Source of the DNA: a virus
Strand: one strand, 5' to 3'
Length of the DNA: 64,000 nucleotides
Virus record (IMG/VR): IMGVR_UViG_3300010885_058378
Span: 62,001 to 126,000 of that record
This document shows positions 46,201 to 58,200 of this stretch, piece by piece. Below the pieces are notes generated by a model. It had not been told where the DNA came from. It made no database searches and worked only from the letters and a program-made list of their open reading frames with translations. The stretch's first letter is position 1. Every line of letters begins with the position of its first letter. The position numbers and the translations under genes were made by a program.

Positions 46201-49200
46201 TCTGTTCCATTTTGTATTGGCCCCATACCAGCAACAGCTTGTCCAGCTTCAACAAAACTAGTTGCTCCAGCACCCATAGCTCTTAGTCCAACATCGGCAG
46301 CCGCAGAAGTTGCTGCAGAATAAGCCCCCTGTTGGTTATTTAGTCTGTTGCTGTTTGCAGTAAATGTTCTTGCTCTTATAATGGCAACATCTTGAGCAGC
46401 CGCTATCTCTTGAGGAGATGGCATTGGTCTGCCATTAGCTCTAGCCTCATCATACATATTTTCGGCTGTTCTGTTTCTTAAATTATTTTCATCTCCAATT
46501 TTAACAGCTGTATCATCTCCAGACATAGCATACCCAATACCTCCAACAATAGGAGATACAACTGTTGCAACTGCTCCGGCAGTTATATTTGCCGCCCCAT
46601 AAAGGGCGTCTCCAATACCCTGAGTTACTCCTCCAACATATCCTACTGCTGCCGTAGCAGGATTGCTACTATTTATATATAATGATGCTTGTCTATCTTC
46701 TTCAGCTTTTTGTTGTTGTGCTCTAACCTTTTCTGATGCAGTAACCTGTTGAGCCCCCTCAAATTGCGCTATTGCTTCACTATTAGCTTGATCCTGTAAT
46801 AATTGTTCGGTTGTTGGAACAACATAATTTTCAAGTTTTTCCATATACGGTTTTGGCATATATTTTCTTTGTTCAGTCCTGTACTGTTCTCTTTGATCTT
46901 CTTTAACTTTTCCTTCACTAAGCAATTGATTAAATTTATTGTCTATTTTGCCTGTTTGTTCATCTATTTTAGATCGATTTCTCTCATTAATTACTTGCTG
47001 TCTTCTTTGTTTCTTATAAGCTTCTCTATTTCCTTCATCATCTCTCCATGCTCCTGATTCTAATAGCTGATTAAATTCAACATCAAATGTTTGTTCTTGA
47101 GCTGCTATTTGTGCTCTTTTTTCTATTCCTATTTTTGTACTAGTAATAGCACTGTCTGCTTCTCTCTTTTTCTTGGTATCACTTGAAGTTGTGGCCGTTT
47201 GAATTGAAGAAGATAATCCTGGACTAGCAGTTGTTCTATAAACATTTTGTGTTTCTGCTTCTGCTCGTAATTTTGGATCATTACTATATTCCAATGGATC
47301 TGTAGCACCAGCATGTTGATAAGCTATTTGACTATTAGACAGCTGATTTGGATACTTTATCATTGCCTCAGTAGCTAGTGTATTCGATGGTGATCCAAGA
47401 GGAAAACCGAAAGAATCTCTGCGTGAACTTTCTCTATCTCTAGTTGTTTTTTGAGACTCAAACCTTGGATTAGGATCAATTCCATATGCACGATAGCTTC
47501 CAGCAACATAATCTCCAGGCAATGATACTCTAGGACTTGGAACCATTGGACCAATATTAACACCTAATCTTTCATCCTTATTCTTAATTTCTGGTGTTCT
47601 CAGATTAACAGGAGCATTAGTCTGAGATGCTAATCCTTGTCGAACGCCCGAAGAGACCGCAGGATCAGTTATATCAGGTCTTGCAGTAGTATACTGCTGT
47701 CTAATTCCCGATTCGATTGCGGCATTTTGTTGGGCAGCCTGTTGCTCATTGCTTGGTCTTGAGTAGGCTTCATTTATTCTGGAGGCCGTTGCTGAATCAA
47801 GACCGCTAGGATTTACTGCGTTGGGTCGCTGAAGGGCAGGCGATTCAGAAGTTTCAGATTCGGGATTGATAAGAGGATTAAGTCTATTGTATCTGTCTCT
47901 CTTTACTCTTTTTGATGCTGCAAGATTGTCTTCAACATCTCTGGATTGAATATTATCAAGTTTTTGAGATAATGTTCTTTTATAGTTTATAGTATCTAAT
48001 CGATTTTGTTGGTCAGGAGTTCTTTTTGATGGCGGAATATTATTTAAAGCCATTTTCCTGGTTATTTCAGATTCACTTAATCCATCAATTACGGCTTCTG
48101 AATAGCCCTGTTTTGTACGCAAAGCAGCATATTCTGTTTCTTCTTCTGAACTTCTTCCTTTGCTTCCTTTAAGCCATAATGATCGTCTTCGTGACTCTTC
48201 AGATTTAATTCTTTTTCTCTCATTGATAGTTTCTTGTGTTGGTCCAACATTTATTGCCGCTCCTCTGCCCCAAGGTATTTTTGTCATAATCGGTAGAGGA
48301 ACTGCTACTGGAACTGGTTGTTCCATAGGGCTTTGAGCCATTTGATTATTTGATGCTTCAGTTTCAGCAGCACTGGCTTTTTCAAATCTTTCTTTAGATC
48401 TTTTCTTTTCTTCATTATAAAAATTAACTCCAACAATACCAGAGTTAGGATCTTCCTTTATGCTGTCATATCCTGAATTATTAGCACTTCTGAGTTGTGC
48501 ATCAGCCTTTCTATTATTATAATTATCCCATCTATTTTGAAATTCTGGTTCATATTTTTTGGCTTCTGATTGTCTTTCATCCTCTGTCATACCCATCCAT
48601 CTACCATCACCTACCTGAGATTGTGCCCAACTAGATGATGTTCTAGAAACTACCTCATCAGGTCTTCTTCCAGTTGCCTCTGACATCATCCATGATTCTT
48701 TTTGAGCATCTATTCTTTCTTCTTTTCTTTTTTGTACTTCGCCACCATCTGCTAAATAAACCACTCCGCCCTTACTATAATTTCCACTATTAATAGCCTT
48801 CAATAGTGGTAAGTGTTCTGAGGTTGATCTTGCATTAATCACAAACTCGCCCGGAGTTAACATAGCAGGAACAGTATCAGTTCCTTGTGGTTGGAAATTT
48901 ACTAATTGACCTTCACTAGCATAAATTAATCCTCCGCGAGCCTTCGGAGGAGCAACTGGGGCGGCAACTCCGATATTTAATGGAACTTTAGCTCCGCCAG
49001 GAGCATTAATTCTACCCTCATTCATATCATTATTAGCCATGCTTGCTTCAACAGTTGTTCTAAGATCATCTATACTAACCTTAAGGTTGGCATTTGCTGA
49101 TACTAGAGCCTGCTGAGATTCTAATAAAGCCAACTCTCCTTGTGCCTTAGTAGCGTCAGCCTGCAATCCAACAGACTGTAAATACTTACCAGCAGCTTCT

Positions 49201-52200
49201 TGCATTGCGGGATCAGCTTTAGGATTTTCCATAGCAGCTATTGATTGCTGAACAAGAGGATTATTCATCATTCCACTCTCGATAGCCATACTCTTTGTTA
49301 ATTGTAGTTGTTGTTGTTTAAAATAATCAGCAACAGCTTGGTCAGCACTTACCCCAGGCTTTCCTTTACCCTGAGCATATTGATTTCTAATATTTAGCTC
49401 TTGAGCCGCTTTTACTCCAGGATCTTGTGATAGGGCCAGTGTTTCTTTTCTTTGATTGGCTAATACTGTGTTGCCAGCCTTAGTAGCTTCTCTTACGCTT
49501 CCTGTTTCTCTTAATGTTTGATTAAATGCCTTACGAGCATCTCTTTGATTACTAGCACCATTTAATCCTCCAGAAAGATTTCTTTGAAGTCTTATAAATG
49601 TTTTATTAAGTTTGTCGGCTTCTTCTGGAGTATTTGTTAGTAATGTATTAACAAAACTTTCTCTATTCTTCTGAAGATCTCTAACATTCTTTAAATCATC
49701 AAATGCTTTTTCTACTAATTCTGTGCTACTTGCTAATGTGTCTAAAGCTTCTCTTGTATCTCTTAATTGATCGTCTAATGATCTTAGTTGTATAGCAGAT
49801 TTTTTAAGTTCATCAGGATCGCTCATGCCCTGTCTTTTTTCTTCTACTGCTGTTCTTTGTGCTTGTAAGTCAACAATTCTATTTTTAATTCCACCAACAG
49901 AGGTTTGTCCACCGGCTAATCCGGCCACATCACCCATAACTCTTGCTTGTTTCTCACCATAAGTTTCGCCAACTCCGGTCATAACCTCTCTAAGATTTCT
50001 ATTCCCTTGGGTGCTAATATCTCTAGATTTCTTAAAATAATTCTGAGAATCTTTTGCTGCTTTACTAGCATCTCTAAGACCTTCGGAGAAATCGGCTAAT
50101 GCCCCTTGCTTAAACGATGATAATGCTTTTACTGCTTCAAGCGTTTTAACTCCAAAGGCCCCAAGAATATTATCAGCCTCTCCTAATCCTTCTCTAAAAG
50201 CGTCTAATTCTGCTTGAGGCGTATCATTTTTTTTCTTAGATTCTTCTGCTAAATTATTTATTCTTGTTTCTGCTTGTTTTTTAAGACTTGTCTTTTGTTC
50301 GTCTGATAAGTTTGTTTTATCTATTTGTTCATTAGTAGTTTTAATAGCCTCTGTTTTGGCTTGATCAACGTTCAAATTTGCATTAGTATTTAATTTTTCT
50401 GCTATACTTTTTGTTATAGCATTTGGTAATTGTTGTTGTAGTTGTGCTCCGCCTATTAACTGGTTCCTAGTTTTTTCATCAACTCCTGCTGTTGCAGACT
50501 GTAAGGCTTGATTAAAATCTTTTTCAGAATAGGCATTTGGATTTTCAAGAACATTTAATTCTCTTAGCTTGGGTCCACGATCTTGTGATTCTCCTCTTAA
50601 TGCTGATCTACTTTCTTCGGCTGATGATTTTCTAACATCAGATTCGAATTTAATTCTATTAACAGATTCACTAATAATACTTGATAATTTTTCAAAACTA
50701 GCTGCTAGTTTTCTGCCAGCTTTGTCTGCAGCCTCTAAAGCATCAGACATTTGTTTTGTTTTTATTGCAGATTGAACCTGAACATTTGTCAGTATTTTTT
50801 GATTAGCAACTTCATCTAATATTGCATCTTGTTTTTCTTTAGAAACCTTCTCATACCCACCTTCTTCCATAATTCTTGCTCTAACCGTTTTAAGAGCATC
50901 TTCATCTGCTAATACTAATGCTCTTCTAGCACCAATTAATTCTTTATCTGCTTGTATAGATTCTACACTAGCTCCAGTATTAATTTTTTGTGATATTAAA
51001 GCAAATGCCTTGTCTCCACTATCAGCATTTCTTTCAGCTATCTTGCTATCTAATTCATTAAAATCTTGAGTATCCATCTTCGGCTTTTCTGCTCCGGATA
51101 GAAACTCTGTCCATGTTCTGGTTTTACCCTTTTCATTTTGTGCAACCTTAGTCTCAGCAGAAACAGCTTTTAGAGATGATTCTGATGATCTAACAAGAGC
51201 CTTATCTAAAGCCTTTTGTAGATCTATATTACCAATATCTTTCTCAAAATCCTTGAAAGCCTTAGCTAAATCTTTTTCAGAAGCGGCCACTTCTTCAAAT
51301 CGTAAATTCTTTTCCATTTCTAGAGCAGCAGTTTTTTGTGCTCCAGTAAAATCAGTAAAATAATCAGTAGTAGCATAAACTACTGTTCCTAAAGCCGCTA
51401 ATCCGCCTAATAGAGGATTTATAGCCATTAATTGAGAAGCAGTAGTTAAACCAGTTGCTAGTGTTGATCCGGCCTGTTCAATAGCGGCACCCTTACCAGC
51501 AGCAGCAATCTTTCCTTCGTCTGTGGAAGTATCATACATTAGATTTGCAATATTTTTCCCTTGTCCACCAACTAATCCTGCCACCATACCAACGTCTCCC
51601 AAAGCTGTTCCAATTCCTTGAGACGCTGTTCCTGAGAAGTATCTTTCTTGAACAGCTTTTTTAATAGGACTATTTCTCCAATCAGTCAACCCACCAGCGC
51701 CAACTCCTTTTTCGCCCTGCTCTTTGGCCATTTCATTAATCATTTCTCTTCTTTTACCAACTTCTTCCTTAGCAAGAGAGAGTGCTTCTGATGCTGATTT
51801 GACTGAGACACCTCTAACAGTTCCAGCATTCTTATACTCTTCTAATCTCATTGCAATAAGCTGCTTATCCATCTGGGCCAATGTTTTACGATCAGTCATT
51901 GACTGAGAAATATAGCTTTGAATATCAGATCCACCAATACCCATATCCGATAATTCTGATTTTTTAATTCCTGTAACTTTTTGAGTAGCACTACTAAAAG
52001 ACATTTCTTTTATTTCTTTGGCCTGTTCATCTAATCTGCGTTTAACTTCTTCTTTAATTTGACTAGCATTACCAAATGATGGTCCGTATCCTCCTGGTCC
52101 ACCGCTAAGACTTTGTGTTAATTGCTTCTCCCTTTGTGCTTTAATACTTTTTTCTATCCTGTCGGCTTCTGTTAAAATGGCTTGCTGGGCACCACCAGAA

Positions 52201-55200
52201 CCAAGAACTTTACCCTTTTTTGATTCTTTTAATCCTGCTTCTAAAAATTGTCGTTTTACTACTGCTGTTTTAGCTTGATCTCTAACATTCTTTAATGCTT
52301 TTTCTGCTGCTATTATAGTGTCTATTGATGCTCCAGTAATCTTGAGTCTTTCAACATCCTTAGTCATTGCCTTTTCAATATCTTTATAAGATATGTCAGC
52401 TCCTGCCCCAACTTGCTCAAGAACTTTCTTAAAGCTTATCATACTATAACCAGCTTCTTCAAACCCTTTTGTTAATAGTTTAATATTATTAACTAGTTCT
52501 GATGAAGCTTCTATACTTTTACTATCAATAGTTTCTGGTCTGGTTTTTAATTTTTGAACTGCTGGTTCAGCAAAACCTTTTAATGCTTTCATTATTTCTT
52601 CGATACTAAAAACACTACCTCCAGTAGCAAATCTTTGAATTACTCCTCCACCAACTACTCCTCCCTTATTATAACCCTGTAATTTATCCGCTTTATTTAA
52701 TGTCTCTAACTTGCCATATCCTATTTTTTCTGCTGCTTTCTTATTAACAACAAATTCACCAGGAGTTAATAATGCAGGAACAGTGTCCTTTGATGATATT
52801 CCTGCTTGTCCTCCTTGAGCAAAGGTCTCGATATTGGTTGGCTTCAAGGGAGATGATCCAACATATTTTAATGCTAATCCTAGTGGTTTTTCAAAAAGTT
52901 TGGATTCAAATGAATTTATTAATTCGGGATCTCCAGATTGTATTCTGGACATAAGTTGACCCAATAAAGCCCCTTCTCTTACATCTCCTTCACTTCCGGC
53001 ATAAATAGATTTTCTTGATCCTCCAGGCAAGGTAAACTCTGTTCCATCTTCGGATTTTAATGTTTGAGATCCTTCTTGAACACGTACTCCAACCGACATC
53101 ATCCCAGCATCTGGATTTTTATCGAACTTACCTTTTAATCCTGTTTGATTTTCAGTAGGAGCATATTTATCTTTAAGAGTATCGTAATTATCATGCATCC
53201 ATTGTACCACTAGTCCTTTTTGTAATTCATAATCTAAATCATAAGTTTTTGGATCTAAAGTTTCATCAAAACTTAATACCATTGGCTTTCCTGATCTATC
53301 TCCTTGAGCAACAGTGAAGTTGCTTCCTCCATTAACTCTCATCTTAGCTTGTTGTTCTGCTTTATTCTTTTCTGTATATAAGTAGAATCCTTCTCCTTGA
53401 CCATATCCTTTAGCAATATTAGAAAGAGCGCCCTTTTCTTTAAAGCTTTTTAGAACGCTATCATCAACTCCAGTATTGCTTCCGTGATATAGTTTAACTT
53501 TTCCTCCAGTAGCATATCCTCTATTTTTTCTCCACATTTTTTCATCATTAGTTTTGGTCTCAAACTCTTTTGGCTTGCGACCTTGTTTTTCCATAGCCTC
53601 TTGTATTCTTTTTTGTTTATTAGCCTGGGCAAGTTCATATCTTTCTTGTTCTGGTGATGTTTTTTTAGATGGTATTAGTCCAAATCTTTTGTTTATCTCC
53701 CAGTCTGGAATAGCATAGTCTTTATATCTATTATCTAATCGTTCTTCTAATTTTGCTGTGAGTTCTTCTTGGCTCATGCCCAAAGTCTTTGCTCGTGCGG
53801 CAATATCGGGTGGAGAATATGATCCTCTTACCCAGCCACCGTCAGAAAGCATTTGTATGTCTTCTTTGACGGGTTCTGGAATTCCATATTGTTGTCTAAA
53901 ATGTTTTTGGAATTCTTCAACAGCCTTGCCTCTACTATTACTATCTATTGTTCTTTTAACTTCTGTTGGAATATCAGGATCGATACCAAATATTTTTGCT
54001 GCTTTAGGTCCGATTCCCATTGGGAAGTCAATCGGACGAGTTCTTAAAGCATCATCTAATATTGTAGCGTCTGCTGATCCAAAAATTTGTTCTAGTAAAG
54101 CTCCTTCAATATTACCTTGACCTAATGTTTCTCTTTGTTTTTTACTTAATTTCTTTGGTTCTATGCCAAGAAGTTTTGAAGCTCCTCCTACAATTTCTTC
54201 TGTTTGACCACTAAGATAATCAATTACATTTTGATATTGATTTGGTAATCCTCTCTGAACTATTGAAGCATCTATTGATCTTTCTTGTCCAGACGAATCA
54301 ACTCCAAGATTCCAAGTTTCTGGCCCTAGTAATCCAGTATATCCCAATGGATTTAAGCCTACTAATCCTAATTGTTTGGATGATAATACAGCATTAGTTG
54401 TTTCTGCTAAAGTTGTAGCCTTTTGAGTTCCTTGTGATTGTTTAAATTTATCTATTAAGTAATCTCTTGTTGCAATATAGTAGGCCAGTTTATCTGCTTT
54501 TGTTTCTGGTCTAAATGCAGAATTCCAGTATTTTAATTTTCCTCCTTCAGCGGTATCTCTTACTGTTTTTCCTGAGAATGGACCAAAACTTGCGTCATTT
54601 GGTAATCTGTCTGTTCCAAATCTTTTTAATATCTCTGTTCCTTGTGCTGGTAATATCCCAGAAGACTTCTTGACCTGAGTGGCCTTTTCTACATTTTTTA
54701 GTATAGCCTCTTCTAGTCCAGAAGGCATTGCTGTTGGAACTCCGCCAAATTCACCGGACATCTGTTCTGATAGTTGTGCTGCTATGGCTTCTTTTGTTAT
54801 GTCTGATGGTTGTGTCGATACGGCGGATTTTCTTGATGGGTCTAGTCCATAAATTTCTGGATATTTTGCAGATAGGGCGCTTATTATATTAAATGCTCTA
54901 TAGCCAAATGCTCCTTTAGATACTCGGTCTCTTTTGTCCCTTATCTGCTTAACTTGATCAGCTATTTCTGGATAATTTTTCTTTAAATCAGCACTAACAT
55001 TACCATAAGGACCACCAGGAGCATTTGATAATATTTGTGAAACCTCATCATTGGATCGTATTTTTTCTTGATCAACAAATTTTTGTATTTCTTCTATTAG
55101 CATAGGAACCATAGTGCTACGATTACGCAATTGTGATCTATTGCCCATTAATATTGATGCTATATCAGGATTCATTAAATTAGCCAGCGATTTATCATCA

Positions 55201-58200
55201 CCATGAAATAATGCGTCTCTAACTGCAGTAGCACTAATGTCTTCTATTCTAGGAATATCTTTAACATCTATTCCTGCTCTTTGGTATTTACCTAACACTT
55301 TATCGTCTTTACCAGAGGTTATTGCCATAGCTCCTTTTAATCTAGCAAATTTTCTTCTATCTCCATCGCCAATAACTTCCATAAATTTTGGTAAACTACC
55401 GGCAGGCTGACCTTGGGTGCTAATCATAGCATTTCCAAAATTCATTTTGCTGAATAAGGTCCTTATATCTGCTGGAAAAATACCATATCGCGCAGCATGA
55501 TCTATGCCTTCTTTACCAACAATCATTGGAAGATCAGGAGCAACACTAACAAGAATATCTTCTAAAGAAGAGCTTGGGTTCTTTGCTAACATATTTTCTA
55601 ATAAAGTATCTAACGCTCCTCTATGACCTCTTGTTGGTGGGGCAAAACCGCCCATATAAAATCCACCAGCCTGAACTATTTCTGGTAATTCATTCTCTTT
55701 TTTACGCCGTAAGCCAAAACCATCTGATTTTCTTCCTAATACTGTTGCCTTTTTTCCAAGCTCATCTCGTAATATTGTTTCTTCCAAACCAAAATCAGTA
55801 TCAGCTCCTCTTGTGGTTCCTGGTTTACGACCATATAGCCCTTGTCCAGTAGCGTCTCTTTGTTCTCTATTTGCTCGTAATTTTTCTTGTTCTGATTGAG
55901 TATTAGAACTTAATATATATGCTCTATCAACATCTCTTAAATAAGCATCAAGTTTGGATTCACTAGCAGTTGATGTTATAGCAATAACTTCATTAACTTT
56001 ATCAATATCTTCAGGAGTTAATATTTGGGAGCGAATTGTTTTTCTTAAAGAAGCATCATCATTGGCGCTAAATCCTGTAGCCAAACTACTTTTTCCACTA
56101 CCAGCAGCACCAGCGATTGCTGTTAGTCTTGACAAAGAACCAGTTTTTCTTGCTTTAGCAGATAGTTCTCCTAGTTTTGTTGTATAGTCACTAACATCGG
56201 TTATTCCTAGTTTTTCCATTGCTTTATCAACAATACTAGCATTTGCTGGATCTCTAAGAACATCAGTATCAATAATTCCAATTTTTCTTTCTACTTTTCC
56301 ACCAGCAGCATAAGTTTGTCTCTGAATACCAGCACTACCCAATAGATCAGTTAGTGTAGAATCTAAAGCTCCTTGAAGATTACTATCAAGTCTAGGATAG
56401 TTCTGAACTAGTGTTGTTAAAAATTCTTCTTTCCCACTATCTTCTATTCTATCAATATAAGATTGAGAAATACTATTATCTAATAATGCCTGATTAACTT
56501 CTGGATTTAATGGTTTAAAATCTTTAGCCTTTTTAATACCAAGAGATTTTGCCCAAAGAGAGGATGCGGCGGTGGCTGCTTCGGGAGTTTTAGCAGGCTT
56601 GTCTCCCCTGCTAATAGATCGATTTTGTTGTATAATTTGATCTAATGTTCCAACTTTGTATGAACGTCCATATACAACATCCGAACTGTTATAGCTAGAC
56701 TCTAAAGAATCAAATGCATCCGCTAAATCATTATTGTCTCCACCAAATAAAGAAACAACTCTTGATTTATATTTATCAAAACTCTCTGATGATCGTGTTC
56801 GTAATCCTTGAAATAATTGGTGGGTCATTTCGTGATAAAAAGTATCATTTTTTCTACCAGAAAGTCTTCCGGTGCTCATGGTGATCGCGCCACGGCCAGT
56901 AGCTTTAGCTGTGGTTTGCATCTGATCCATGGCAGTTAATTCTGCTTGGTTTTTTAATTTTTTAGTATTAGATATCTTCATTTGAAGATCATTAATCTCA
57001 TCCCAAGTTTGTTTAGCTAATGCTTCATCATATGAAAAAGATCCGTCATCAAAAGTTTTTACTTGTGTTTTTATTATTTTCTTCAATTCTTTTTGTTTTT
57101 CTGCTACTAATTTTTCATATCCATAAAGATCCTGGTCATTGGCCTCTGTATATCCAGAACTAGATAGGTCATAGCCAGATGTTCTTTTGGTGCCGGTGCC
57201 AGTTCTATCGAATTGGCCAAGACCTCTTAATCCTAAATCAGTAAAATCAATATGATTTGGTAGAGCTAATGATAAATCTTCTCTAGGCAGTCCTATGAAT
57301 TTAGCAAAGTCGCTCATTCTTCTATAAATAGCGCTATTAGCTAATTTACTCTTGAAAGAATCTGCAAACTGCTTTCTATCGAATGGCATTGAGTCAAAAG
57401 CTTCGGTTGCTTTTGCTTGATCCACTTTGAATCTAAAGTCTTCTGGATATTCCAAGAAGGATCCTCCACTAAAAGCTTTATCAACTTGTTCTTTATTTAG
57501 CTTGGCGTCTATTTCTTTGAAATAGGCATTACTAATTCTTTTGGGAAATGGAAAAGTTCCACTTCCAAATGATCGGGTTTCTTTTGCTTTTCCTCCGACC
57601 ATGAACCTGGCCAATCCTTTGGTTTCTTTCATCTTCTTTACAAAACCATTGTCATCCAGTGTAGGTATTTTTCTTGTTCGTCGTTGTATTTTGTTATTAA
57701 TAATTCTATCTGGATCACCTTCTGGAAGATAATTAAACATATAATCATCTCTAATGACTCTATCCCAAGATGATGTTTTCACATTCCCAAATCCTTCATT
57801 ATTTTGCATTATTTTTAATCTGTTAGCTAATTTATCAGATTGTATAATATCTTGTCCTGGTCCAGTTCCGTGCTCCTTGGCTACTGCTGCTTTAATTAGT
57901 GTATCATTTAATGATTGTAATTTAAGAAGGGGTCTTCCATAAACATCAACCTGATTTGTATCTTTAAATGCTTGCGATACATTTTCTGCTCCTAAATCTG
58001 TAATAAAGTCAATAGTTATTTGCTTAGCAGCTCTTGCCTTCTCTCTATTGCTAGCAGAGGCTGGTCCACCAGAAGCCCCATAAACTTCTCTTTCTTGTTT
58101 AGATAATCTCATTTCAAATGCATCAACACCATCTAGCCTTGAAGATGTTTTGAATCTACCTTGCTCTTTAGGGTATAATAGAGTTTTATTATCAGGTTTT

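Noticed and set aside
52772-52954. Short plus-strand ORFs throughout the tape measure region
   Set aside because: All lie antisense or out of frame inside the 16.9-kb coding region with no expression signals.
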